From Galbitalea sp036491035 (GTDB lineage: Bacteria > Actinomycetota > Actinomycetes > Actinomycetales > Microbacteriaceae): DNA of 14,527 nt. The position numbers and the translations under genes were made by a program. The first letter of the stretch is position 1. Every line of letters starts with the position of its first letter. The notes beneath the pieces are model-generated. The model saw only the letters and a list, made by a program, of their open reading frames with translations. It was not told the DNA's origin and did no database searches. The DNA lies in NCBI GenBank assembly GCA_036491035.1, contig DASXCU010000042.1, positions 1 to 14,527 of the forward strand. Reading direction: 5' to 3'. This document shows, in pieces, positions 6,110 to 13,455 of the stretch.

Positions 6110-6889
6110 GTGACCAAACTCGATACGACTCCAGCGAGATCCCCGTGGTTCGAGCCGGCGCTTCCGCGCCTGCTTGCGCACCGGGGATTGGCTGTTGATG
6201 CGCCGGAAAACACGCTGCTCGCGTTTGTGAAGGCGCTCGCCGCCGGCGCCACATACCTCGAGACCGACGTGCACGCGAGCAAGGACGGCGTCGCCGTACT
6301 CTCGCATGACCCGAACCTGGTTCGCACTGCCGGGCACAAGGTGCGCGTCAATCAGCTGACGCTGGCGCAGTTGCGCACAATCGACCTCGGCGAGGGCCAG
6401 ACCTTTTCGACCCTGTCCGAGCTGCTCGAGGCGTTTCCGGATGCGCGCTTCAATATCGACATCAAGTCGCTTGACGCCGGCCGACCGGCGGCCGAGGCCA
6501 TCCTGAAGGCGGGCGCGACGAATCGCGTCCTGATCACGTCGTTCAACGCGAAGCGCCGTCACGCCGCAGTGAGCCTTCTGCCCGGCGTCGCCAGCTCCTG
6601 CTCGCCCGGGGAGATCCTCATCGCGGTTCTCGCCGCGAAGCTGCGCTGGTCGGCGCTGGTGCGCTGGGCACTGCGGCATGTGACGGCCGTGCAGGTTCCG
6701 GTTCGCGGTGCCGGCGTGCGGATCGCCACTCGCAACGTGATCTCGCGCTTCCACGCCGCCGGCCTCGAGGTGCACATCTGGACCATCAACGATGTCGCCC
6801 AGATGAAGCGCCTCCTCGATCTCGGCGTCGACGGACTCTTCACGGACCGTATCGACCTGGCGCTCGGTCTCCTCGGCAAAAACGCCTGA
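6110..6889 (+). CDS. Glycerophosphodiester phosphodiesterase (GDPD family)
   Basis: The 259-residue protein hydrolyses glycerophosphodiesters (deacylated phospholipid head groups) to sn-glycerol 3-phosphate and an alcohol. It has the GDPD signature: LLAHRG with His24, APENT with Glu33, YLETDVHASKDG with Glu51 and Asp53, LSHDP with the second catalytic His66, NIDIK around 115-119, and the C-terminal WTIND and GVDGLFTDR segments. No signal peptide is present, so it should act in the cytoplasm or on the inner membrane face. The GTG at 6110 is chosen because it lies just 2 nt after the SPFH stop and just before the conserved LLAHRG. A longer frame from 6038 would overlap the SPFH gene with non-family sequence. 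The ribosome-binding site is weak, so coupling to the SPFH gene is likely. Confidence 0.93.
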   Translation: MTKLDTTPARSPWFEPALPRLLAHRGLAVDAPENTLLAFVKALAAGATYLETDVHASKDGVAVLSHDPNLVRTAGHKVRVNQLTLAQLRTIDLGEGQTFSTLSELLEAFPDARFNIDIKSLDAGRPAAEAILKAGATNRVLITSFNAKRRHAAVSLLPGVASSCSPGEILIAVLAAKLRWSALVRWALRHVTAVQVPVRGAGVRIATRNVISRFHAAGLEVHIWTINDVAQMKRLLDLGVDGLFTDRIDLALGLLGKNA

Positions 6890-6910
6890 CTCCTTCCCTG
6901 CCAATTAGCT

Positions 6911-6938
6911 GGGAACTTCCTGTCACCGCCTCGCGGTT
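6911..6938 (+). promoter_or_regulatory. Candidate SigR/SigH-type stress promoter of rbpA (GGGAAC-N19-GTT)
   Basis: GGGAAC at 6911-6916 is followed, after exactly 19 nt, by GTT at 6936-6938. This fits the consensus of the thiol-oxidative-stress ECF sigma factors SigR (Streptomyces) and SigH (mycobacteria), GGAAY-N18/19-GTT. In Streptomyces coelicolor rbpA is a known SigR target, which supports the reading. It lies about 66 nt before the rbpA ATG. The motif is short, so chance cannot be excluded. Confidence 0.5.
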
Positions 6939-6964
6939 GAAAGGAATCGTCCAGCCAAGGGGTT

Positions 6965-6970
6965 TATAAC
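6965..6970 (+). promoter_or_regulatory. Candidate housekeeping -10 (TATAAC) of rbpA
   Basis: TATAAC stands out as AT-rich within this GC-rich leader, 34 nt before the rbpA start. A TTGAAA at 6937-6942 is 22 nt away, too far for a standard -35, so this would be a promoter with a poor -35. It could provide basal expression next to the stress promoter. Confidence 0.3.
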
Positions 6971-6991
6971 TTGGAGTGCATTAGCAAGGTT

Positions 6992-6997
6992 AGGAGG
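6992..6997 (+). promoter_or_regulatory. Ribosome-binding site of rbpA (AGGAGG)
   Basis: A perfect AGGAGG lies 7 nt before the ATG at 7005, among the strongest initiation signals in the window. It suits a highly expressed transcription factor and fixes the start. Confidence 0.75.
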
Positions 6998-7004
6998 CCA
7001 CACA

Positions 7005-7370
7005 ATGGCAGACCGTAGTTTGCGCGGCATGCGACTTGGAACACAGAGCCTTCAGAGTGAAGAGGGCGTCGAGTTTTCGCCGCGAAAGAAGAGCGTGTAC
7101 CGCACGCCGGATGGAAAAACATTCGAGGTAGTTTTCTCGGCCGAGGCCGAGATTCCCGAGGTGTGGGAGTCGCCGAAGAGCGGCCAGGAGGGGATTCTCC
7201 TCGACAGCGCGGGAGATGCCGTAGAGACCGAGCAGGTGGACGTGAAAGCGCCCCGAAGCCACTGGGACATGTTGCTCGAGCGCCGCACGCGTGCGGAGCT
7301 GGAGGAGCTTCTCCAGGAGCGTCTCGACTTTCTCCGCGCCCGTCGCGGGGAGCACAAGATCGGCGCCTAA
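7005..7370 (+). CDS. rbpA: RNA polymerase-binding protein RbpA
   Basis: The 121-residue protein is the actinobacteria-specific RNA polymerase factor that contacts the beta subunit, principal sigma factor and promoter DNA, stabilising the open complex. The N terminus MADRSLRGMRLGTQS matches the RbpA tail, followed by a basic linker (SPRKKSVYRT) and the core domain (FEVVFSAEAEIPEVWE). A linker and then the C-terminal sigma-interacting domain KAPRSHWDMLLERRTRAELEELL follow (given here in family order). The protein contains no cysteine, so it cannot form the Cys-based zinc site described for the Streptomyces protein. It is a single-gene unit facing lnt, with TAA and TAG stops overlapping by 4 nt; the same convergent rbpA/lnt arrangement occurs in Mycobacterium tuberculosis (Rv2050/Rv2051c). 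A strong ribosome-binding site and two promoter candidates precede it. Confidence 0.97.
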   Translation: MADRSLRGMRLGTQSLQSEEGVEFSPRKKSVYRTPDGKTFEVVFSAEAEIPEVWESPKSGQEGILLDSAGDAVETEQVDVKAPRSHWDMLLERRTRAELEELLQERLDFLRARRGEHKIGA

Positions 7371-8959
7371 GGGCTCGTCAGGGATTTGGCGTCAGCGTTC
7401 ACGCGCTGGCGCTTTTTTCTTGTCCGCGTTGCGAAGAAGGCCACGATCAGGCCACCCAGGCCGACCAGTGAGACGAGCCACTCGATCGGCTGGCCCAGCC
7501 AGGTCGCCGGAGTGATCGTCGTCGACAGCGGAACCGTCGCCACCAGGGTACCGGCCTTGTAGACGGGGAGCTGCGAAACGGTCTTGCCGTTCGGCAGGAC
7601 GATGGCGGTTGTGCCCACAGTGGAATCGTTGACGAGAGTGCGGCCCAACTCCATGGCACGGATGCGGGCGATCTCGAGTTGCTGCACGCTTTCATCCGTC
7701 CGTCCGAAGTCGGCGTTGTTGGTCTGCGCGATGAGGATCTGGGCACCGGAACGGATCGAGTCGCGCATCACGGTGTCATCCGTGATGTCGAAGCAGATGT
7801 CGATCCCGGCGATCACCCCGTTCACGTCGAACACGGTATTCGTCGTGCCCGGCGTGTAGTCCCGCGCGATCAGGTCGATGAGTGCCGGGGCAAACGCGTG
7901 CCACACCGCGCGATCCGGAACGTACTCGCCGAACGGCACGGGGTGCTTCTTGTCGTAGTGGTCGATGGCACCCCTGCCGTCTTCCCAGAGCAGCGACGTG
8001 TTGAAGTATTTCGAGCCTCGGTGCTGGATCGTGCCGGCGAGCAGGGGCGCGCCCACGCGCTTGCTGACGTCGTCGAACTCGGTGGCGGCGACATCCTCGT
8101 CCGGTGCGCGATCGGCGGCCACCGGGTCGATGTCGCTCGCACCCTCCGGCCAGATCACCATGTCGATGCCCTTGCGACCGAATAGCGGGACCGTTGCCGT
8201 GTACTGGGCCTGGAGCAGGTCGCCGTAGTCATGCGGATCGAAGTACCCTGCCGGACCGGCGCCCTGGACGGCGGCGACGGTGGTCGTGCCCTTAAAGACG
8301 ATCGGATAGGCCGGCACGACGACCAGAATGGCCACCACGGCGACCACGAGGATGCCCCTGGTCAGGGCCGCGACGGAGACGACGAGAACGCTCTCGAGCG
8401 CCAGCGCGACCAGAAACACCATCAGGAAGCTCACTCCCGAGATCCCGATCCACGAGAACAGCGGCGCCAACGGGCTCTGCGACTGTGATTCGCCGACCCG
8501 CGCCCACGAGAACCCGCCGTACGGCCACGAGCCTGCCACGACCTCACGGAGCGTCCAGAGCCCGGCAATCACCGCCGGTAGCAGGCCGAGGCGGCCCAGC
8601 GGCGACGACCAGACCCGGGGCACCAACCGGTAGGCAAGGCACATGAGTACCGCTCCCCCGCCGACGAAGATCGCCTCGAGCGCCGAGAGAGCCGTCAGCG
8701 GGACCGGGCCGAGGAACAGCGCCGCCCAGGAGATCTGCACCATGTACATGACGAAACCGCCGACGAATCCGACGAGGAACGCTCCGCCCGCCCGCCGGCC
8801 GCGGAGGCTGAGCAGAAACACAGCGATGCCCACGAACGTCAACGGCCAGAGCGACAGGTCGGGGAAACCGGCGTCAAAAATCGGACCGGATGCCGCCGCG
8901 AGCAGCACGGCAGCCCAGAGCGGCCGCGGCGCGGTCGACTCCTCCGGTTCAGATCTCAT
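7367..8959 (-). CDS. lnt: Apolipoprotein N-acyltransferase Lnt
   Basis: This 530-residue integral membrane enzyme transfers an acyl chain from phospholipid to the N-terminal diacylglyceryl-cysteine of lipoproteins. Residues 1-225 are rich in membrane helices and include WPYGGFSWARVGESQ. Residues about 226-465 form the nitrilase-like catalytic domain with its Glu-Lys-Cys triad: WPEGASD (Glu272), YDKKHPVPFGEYVP (Lys337) and GIDICFD (Cys389). NNADFG and QLEIARIRAMELGR follow. A last membrane helix (about 491-511) and a basic tail close the protein. It is not fused to a dolichol-phosphate-mannose synthase domain, unlike the mycobacterial Ppm1-Lnt. The ATG lies 11 nt after the helY stop, with TAGGA overlapping that stop as ribosome-binding site, so it probably shares the helY transcript. 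Confidence 0.95.
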   Translation of the reverse strand: MRSEPEESTAPRPLWAAVLLAAASGPIFDAGFPDLSLWPLTFVGIAVFLLSLRGRRAGGAFLVGFVGGFVMYMVQISWAALFLGPVPLTALSALEAIFVGGGAVLMCLAYRLVPRVWSSPLGRLGLLPAVIAGLWTLREVVAGSWPYGGFSWARVGESQSQSPLAPLFSWIGISGVSFLMVFLVALALESVLVVSVAALTRGILVVAVVAILVVVPAYPIVFKGTTTVAAVQGAGPAGYFDPHDYGDLLQAQYTATVPLFGRKGIDMVIWPEGASDIDPVAADRAPDEDVAATEFDDVSKRVGAPLLAGTIQHRGSKYFNTSLLWEDGRGAIDHYDKKHPVPFGEYVPDRAVWHAFAPALIDLIARDYTPGTTNTVFDVNGVIAGIDICFDITDDTVMRDSIRSGAQILIAQTNNADFGRTDESVQQLEIARIRAMELGRTLVNDSTVGTTAIVLPNGKTVSQLPVYKAGTLVATVPLSTTITPATWLGQPIEWLVSLVGLGGLIVAFFATRTRKKRQRVNADAKSLTSP

Positions 8960-8970
8960 TGAGCGGCATC

Positions 8971-11403
8971 CTACGCAACGCTGCTGTATGCAACGATGCC
9001 GCGGAAAATCGAGTCGAGCGCCTTCCGGGCGGTGGTGCCGACCGGCGAATCCGCGACAACGGAAAGCTGGTCGAGCAGGTCGATCGTCTGCTTGGTCCAG
9101 CGTACAAAATCACCCGCAGCGAGATCGGCGATCGTCAGCGCGGAGTCCAGAGATCCACCCTGGGCCCACTTGTGCATCGCGAGTGTGAGCCCGGTCGAGA
9201 GTGGGCTGGTGCCTGGCAGGCGATGCTCGCGTTCCAGGTCGTCCAGGCGCGCCCAGAGATCGGTCGTGGAATCGAAGGCGTCACGGAACGCTCCGCCAGG
9301 GAGGTTGCGATCGCTGGGTGCTCCTTCGTCGCGTCTTGGTTCGAAGACGAGGGATGCGGCCATGGCGGCGAGGGCGGGAGGATCGAGCTTGTCCCAGAAG
9401 CCCCGCCGCAGGGACTCGGCGACCAGGAGATCGCGCTCGCCGTAGATACGGCGAAGCGTGCGGCCCGGGGCTGCGACCGTGAGAGAGCCGTCTTTGGCCA
9501 GAACCAAATAGTCGAGCTCGACGAGCACGTCGGTCACCCGGTCGAAGACCTTCGCCACCGCACCGGTACGCGTGCGGATCTGCGCCGTGAGCTGGTCCGT
9601 CTCGCGTTTGAGTTTCCACCAGCGCTCGGCCCACCGGGCATGGGATTCGCGCTCGGGGCAGCTGTGGCACGGATGCTGCTTCAGCCTGCTGCGCAGTGAC
9701 GCCAGCTGGCGCTGGCGGCGCTCGCGCTCGCCACGGCCCTTCTGGTCATCCCGCACAGCCTGCTTGCGCTCGAGGTCCGTGAGTTCTCGCCGAATGGTCG
9801 AGTACTCGACGAAGTCTCCGAGGTGGCACGTCATCGACTTCGCGTAGCCGTCGAGTGACTCCTGCTGGGATCGGACCTTGCGAGCGAGGTCGACGACCGC
9901 GCGGTCGGCCTGGAACTGCGCGAAGGAGGTCTCCAGGATGGCGCGGGTGCGTTCGCGGCCGAACTGCTCGATCAGGTTCACGGCCATGTTGTAGGTCGGT
10001 GTGAACGACGAATTCAGCGGATAAGTGCGACGACTGGCGAGCGAGGCGACGGCCTGCGGGTTGAGCCCGTCCACCCACTGGATGACGGCATGGCCCTCGA
10101 CATCGATCCCCCGGCGCCCCGCTCGACCGGTCAGCTGGGTGTACTCCCCCGGCGTGATGGGCACGCGTGCCTCGCCATTGAACTTCTCGAGTTTCTCCAG
10201 CACGACCGTTCGTGCTGGCATGTTGATGCCGAGGGCGAGCGTCTCGGTGGCGAACACGAGCTTGACGAGTTTGAGCCGGAACAGCTCCTCGACGACCTCC
10301 TTGAAGGCGGGCAGCATCCCGGCGTGGTGAGCGGCGACACCGCGTTCGAGTCCCTCCAGCCACTCCCAGTAGCCGAGAACGGCGAGGTCCTCGTCCCGCA
10401 GCGTGCGACAGCGCTCCTCCACGATCGCGCGAATCTCGTCGCGCTCACTCGCCTGCGTGAGCCGCACCCCCGCCCGCAGGACCTGGCGAACGGCCGCGTC
10501 GCATCCGACGCGGGAGAAGATGAAGAAGATCGCGGGAAGAAGATTTCGCGAGTCGAGCAGCGCGACGAACTCCGAGCGTTCCATCCGGCCTTCGCCGTGG
10601 CGTCCGCGGTTGGCCAGGTAGCGCCCCTTGTCGCGCGACTGCTTGGCATTGAGGGTTCGGCCGCCGTAGTTCGCCATCTGCATGAGCTCGGGATTCACCC
10701 GGTTCGTCGCCGCGAGCCCCGAGGAGTCGAAGAGGTCGAGGAGTCGGCTGCGCACGAGGACGTGCTGTTCGAGCGGCACCGGGCGTTCCTCGGACACGAT
10801 CACGTCGGTTTCGCCGCGCACCGCCTGTAGCCAGTCGCCGAACTCCTCCGCGTTGGAGACCGTCGCGCTCAGAGAGACGAGCCGGACCGACTGCGGAAGG
10901 TGGATGATGACCTCCTCCCACACGGCGCCGCGGAACCGGTCCGCCAGGTAGTGGACCTCATCCATCACGACGTACGCGAGATTGGCGAGCAGGCCTGACT
11001 CGGCGTAGAGCATGTTGCGCAGCACCTCGGTCGTCATGACGACAATGCGCGCGCTCGAGTTGATGTTCGTGTCTCCCGTGAGCAGTCCAACCGCGTCGGG
11101 GCCGTATTCGCTGACGAGCTCCTGGAATTTCTGGTTGCTGAGCGCTTTCATCGGAGCCGTGTAGAAGACCTTGTCGCGCGAATCCTGCATGGCCCGGTAA
11201 ATGGCGAACTCGGCCACGATCGTCTTGCCCGCTCCGGTCGGAGCGGCGACAAGCACGCTGTTCCCGCGCTCGATCGATTCGCACGCCGCCAGCTGGAATC
11301 CGTCCAGGTCGAATCGCTGGTGAGCGCGGAAGGCCTCCAGCATGGGCAGCTGGCTGCGCGAGCGTGAGGCCGCGAACCGCTCGGCCGGGGAGAGTTCGGT
11401 CAT
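8971..11403 (-). CDS. helY: HelY-type superfamily 2 DEAD/DEAH helicase (Ski2/Mtr4-like)
   Basis: The 810-residue protein resembles mycobacterial HelY, an ATP-dependent helicase of the Ski2/Mtr4 branch, presumed to act on RNA. Motifs in order: Walker A APTGAGKT (54-61), TAPMKALSNQK (82-92), GLLTGDT, VMTTEVLRNML (122-132), DEVH (148-151), SAT (179-181), FIFSRVGCD (294-302), HHAGMLP (359-365), FATETLALGINMPART and the arginine-finger motif TGRAGRRG (425-432). The C-terminal third holds a DSHCT-like helical domain. Around 576-597 lies a Cys/His cluster, HPCHSCP followed by HARWAERWW, that could bind metal. The ATG at 11403 starts the HelY-like N terminus MTELSPAERF, 7 nt after the pafC stop. A frame extending to 11466 would overlap pafC and is less likely. 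No strong ribosome-binding site is seen, consistent with re-initiation after pafC. Confidence 0.94.
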   Translation of the reverse strand: MTELSPAERFAASRSRSQLPMLEAFRAHQRFDLDGFQLAACESIERGNSVLVAAPTGAGKTIVAEFAIYRAMQDSRDKVFYTAPMKALSNQKFQELVSEYGPDAVGLLTGDTNINSSARIVVMTTEVLRNMLYAESGLLANLAYVVMDEVHYLADRFRGAVWEEVIIHLPQSVRLVSLSATVSNAEEFGDWLQAVRGETDVIVSEERPVPLEQHVLVRSRLLDLFDSSGLAATNRVNPELMQMANYGGRTLNAKQSRDKGRYLANRGRHGEGRMERSEFVALLDSRNLLPAIFFIFSRVGCDAAVRQVLRAGVRLTQASERDEIRAIVEERCRTLRDEDLAVLGYWEWLEGLERGVAAHHAGMLPAFKEVVEELFRLKLVKLVFATETLALGINMPARTVVLEKLEKFNGEARVPITPGEYTQLTGRAGRRGIDVEGHAVIQWVDGLNPQAVASLASRRTYPLNSSFTPTYNMAVNLIEQFGRERTRAILETSFAQFQADRAVVDLARKVRSQQESLDGYAKSMTCHLGDFVEYSTIRRELTDLERKQAVRDDQKGRGERERRQRQLASLRSRLKQHPCHSCPERESHARWAERWWKLKRETDQLTAQIRTRTGAVAKVFDRVTDVLVELDYLVLAKDGSLTVAAPGRTLRRIYGERDLLVAESLRRGFWDKLDPPALAAMAASLVFEPRRDEGAPSDRNLPGGAFRDAFDSTTDLWARLDDLEREHRLPGTSPLSTGLTLAMHKWAQGGSLDSALTIADLAAGDFVRWTKQTIDLLDQLSVVADSPVGTTARKALDSIFRGIVAYSSVA

Positions 11404-11410
11404 CGACGAA

Positions 11411-12409
11411 TCACTGGTACCGCGCCGCACCGGCTGCCGCCCACTCGCGAACGGCCGCGCGGGCATCCGGAGGGCCGATGACCGTCGCGACGCCGGGCAT
11501 GCTCGCGATCAGCCGCTTGAGCCCGTGGTAGTGGGATACGCGCACGGAGGTGCGCAGTCGCCCGTCCTTCTCGACCGTCACGGCGCCATCCGGGATGTAG
11601 TCGGCCAACAGGGGTGCGGCGCTGGATGCGACGTCGATCGTCACGATGAGGTCGTCCGCGGAGCCCTCGAACAACGTGTCGGGCAGTTTCACGTCGGCGA
11701 CGCCGTGAGTGATCGGCTCGGATGTCACGATGGCGTCGGAGATGCGATCGAGCCGGAACGTACGGACCGCCTCCCGCAGGTGGCACCACGCGCGCAGGTA
11801 CCAGTCGGCGTCGAGGGACTCGATCCGCAGCGGGTCGACGCGTCGTCGCTCGCGATCGCCACGGGAGTTGAGGTAGTCGAACTCGAGCTGCACGCCCGCA
11901 TCCACGGAGTCGCGGATGAGGGCCAGCGTCTCATCCGTTCCCGTCGACTGCACGGTCAGCTGGCTCGGCGTCGCTGATGCGCCGCGTGAGAGTTTCGCGC
12001 TCAGTGTCGCGATCGCGGTGCGGTCGGCATGCTCCGGCAGTGACGAGAGGTATTGGAGGCCGGCGATGAGAGCCGCTGCCTCGCGTGCCGAGAATCGTGG
12101 TGAGTCGTCGATCGCGACGCGATGCGTCAGCACGATCTGGTCGTTCTCCTCGAGGTCGTCCCAGGAGATGTCGAACAGGTCCTCGTGCTGGTACTGCGCG
12201 GTCTCGCCGGGAATGCCCGACACACCGATGAGTCGCACCGCTTCGCGGATCTGCTCCTTGCCCATGCCGAAGTGCGCGGCGGTTTCCTCGACGCTGACTC
12301 GATCGTGGTCCATCAGGTACGGCACCAGGGACAGCAGGAAGGTGAGCTTGTCCTGCGCCTGCAGCGGCTGCGCTTTCGCCCGTCCGGAGCGGTTCGTGGC
12401 TTTAGCCAT
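11411..12409 (-). CDS. pafC: WYL-domain transcriptional regulator PafC
   Basis: The 332-residue protein is the second half of the PafBC regulator, which activates the LexA/RecA-independent DNA-damage response in mycobacteria. It begins with a basic tail, then a winged-helix region at about 17-95 (LTFLLSLVPYLM, VEETAAHFGM). The WYL domain spans about 160-235 with WYL itself at 203-205 (DADWYLRAWCHL) and the ligand-contacting Arg-rich DRERRRVDPLRIE before it. A C-terminal WCX extension ends in ARAAVREWAAAG. WYL domains are thought to sense single-stranded DNA or other nucleic acid. The ATG at 12409 overlaps the pafB stop by 8 nt (ATGGCTAA); the frame stays open to 12460 but that part duplicates pafB coding DNA. 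The call rests on the WYL fold plus the tandem arrangement before helY. Confidence 0.92.
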   Translation of the reverse strand: MAKATNRSGRAKAQPLQAQDKLTFLLSLVPYLMDHDRVSVEETAAHFGMGKEQIREAVRLIGVSGIPGETAQYQHEDLFDISWDDLEENDQIVLTHRVAIDDSPRFSAREAAALIAGLQYLSSLPEHADRTAIATLSAKLSRGASATPSQLTVQSTGTDETLALIRDSVDAGVQLEFDYLNSRGDRERRRVDPLRIESLDADWYLRAWCHLREAVRTFRLDRISDAIVTSEPITHGVADVKLPDTLFEGSADDLIVTIDVASSAAPLLADYIPDGAVTVEKDGRLRTSVRVSHYHGLKRLIASMPGVATVIGPPDARAAVREWAAAGAARYQ

Positions 12410-13388
12410 GGTCGGCCACCGTTCGCAGCAGACGGTCGCGCACCGCAGCGCGCAGGTCATCCGGGGTCACCACGAGTACCTCGGGACCGTAGCCCGCCAG
12501 TTCATCGGCGAACAGGTCGATGTCGGAATAGTGCAGCGTGAGGGTGTTTCCGGCGATCCCGGTGCCGGGTCGCTTACTGAGCCGGGTCGCGGCATCCGAT
12601 CCGGGCTCGACCTCGACGGTCGCGGCGCGGTGCTCCCAAATCCGGTCGAGCTCGGCTTTCGCCTCGTCGGTTGCGCTCGCCGGGAAGGGCGAGTATTTCG
12701 TGTTCGTGGTTGTGATGGGCGTCACGATGCGCCGCAGCAGGAAGTTCCGGGTTCCGCTGGCGTCCTGGTCCTCACCGTGGAGCATCCATCGCCCCTCTCG
12801 CTGGATGAGGGCGATCGGGGCAACCGTGCGCACGCGAGCATCCTGCTCCCCCGGCTTCAGGTATCCGAATCGCACGATGACGTGCTTGTCGAGCGCGGCG
12901 CTGAGCGGCTCGAAGGCCACATCCCGCACTCGCAGCCGCGGCGCGTAGCCGATCATCGGCTCGTCGGTCACCACGCCGAGGGACCGCAGCTTGAGGATGG
13001 CGCGGCGCGACTCCCCCGAGATCGACCCCTCGCGCCACACCATCGCAGCGAGATTCAGAAGTGTCGTCTCCTCGGGTGAGAACGAGATGTCTGCGGGAAG
13101 CTCGTAGTCGCCGCGTGGGATGCGGTAGCGCAGATTCTGGTTGTTACCCGACTGCCCCGGGGAATCGAGAGTCTCGAGCGGAACGCCGAGGTCGCGGATA
13201 TCGTCCTTGTCGCGCTCGAACTGGCGCTCCAGGTTCGAATTGTCGCCCGAGGTGGAGTAGCGCTGACGATAGCCCTGCACGGTGGACAGGATCTCGTTCT
13301 TGGTCAGGCCGGCCTCGGTCGCAAGCAGGGCGAGCACCAGGCTGAAGAGACGCTCTTCAACCGGGATACGCGAGAGTGCTGCTGACAC
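12402..13388 (-). CDS. pafB: WYL-domain transcriptional regulator PafB
   Basis: The 328-residue protein is the first of the tandem WYL pair and should pair with PafC. It opens with a helix-turn-helix (about 9-90) in the form RIPVEERLFSLVLALLAT, KNEILSTVQGY and LERQFERDKDDIRDLGVP, typical of PafB. The middle WYL domain at about 155-225 reads WML (201-203, REGRWMLHGED) rather than WYL. The WCX domain runs to the end (LVVTPDDLRAAVRDRLL). The GTG start at 13388 has a good AAGGAA ribosome-binding site 8 nt upstream. The 67 nt before it contain no clear housekeeping promoter, so transcription may start there or read through from the FKBP gene. pafA, the Pup ligase that usually lies upstream in actinobacteria, is not in this window. 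Confidence 0.92.
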   Translation of the reverse strand: MSAALSRIPVEERLFSLVLALLATEAGLTKNEILSTVQGYRQRYSTSGDNSNLERQFERDKDDIRDLGVPLETLDSPGQSGNNQNLRYRIPRGDYELPADISFSPEETTLLNLAAMVWREGSISGESRRAILKLRSLGVVTDEPMIGYAPRLRVRDVAFEPLSAALDKHVIVRFGYLKPGEQDARVRTVAPIALIQREGRWMLHGEDQDASGTRNFLLRRIVTPITTTNTKYSPFPASATDEAKAELDRIWEHRAATVEVEPGSDAATRLSKRPGTGIAGNTLTLHYSDIDLFADELAGYGPEVLVVTPDDLRAAVRDRLLRTVADHG

Positions 13389-13396
13389 GAAAGTTA

Positions 13397-13402
13397 TTCC
13401 TT
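13397..13402 (-). promoter_or_regulatory. Ribosome-binding site of pafB (AAGGAA), supports the GTG start
   Basis: On the minus strand AAGGAA lies 8 nt before the GTG at 13388. This is ideal spacing and supports a GTG rather than an internal start. Confidence 0.6.
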
Positions 13403-13455
13403 GTGAGGTAAGGACACCCGGCCAGTGTCGTGAGCTGAGCGAATAAAGCTACTGC

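Noticed and set aside
4944..6904. Open frames of over 300 codons on the minus strand at 4944-5921 and 5906-6904
   Set aside because: They mirror NfeD, SPFH and GDPD genes that have clear family motifs on the plus strand, and they show no domain of their own.
6894..6915. Possible terminator after the GDPD gene (TTCCC ... GGGAA)
   Set aside because: The stem is only 5 bp with a 12-nt loop and no T tract. Its right arm coincides with the better supported SigR-like -35 element.
11404..11466. 21-residue N-terminal extension of HelY
   Set aside because: It would overlap the end of pafC by over 50 nt, is unlike the HelY N terminus, and the ATG at 11403 gives a match beginning MTEL.
13413..13429. 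Inverted repeat GACAC-7 nt-GTGTC between the FKBP gene and pafB
   Set aside because: The 5-bp stem has no T tract on either strand and such short repeats are common by chance in GC-rich DNA. It is neither a convincing terminator nor a known operator.
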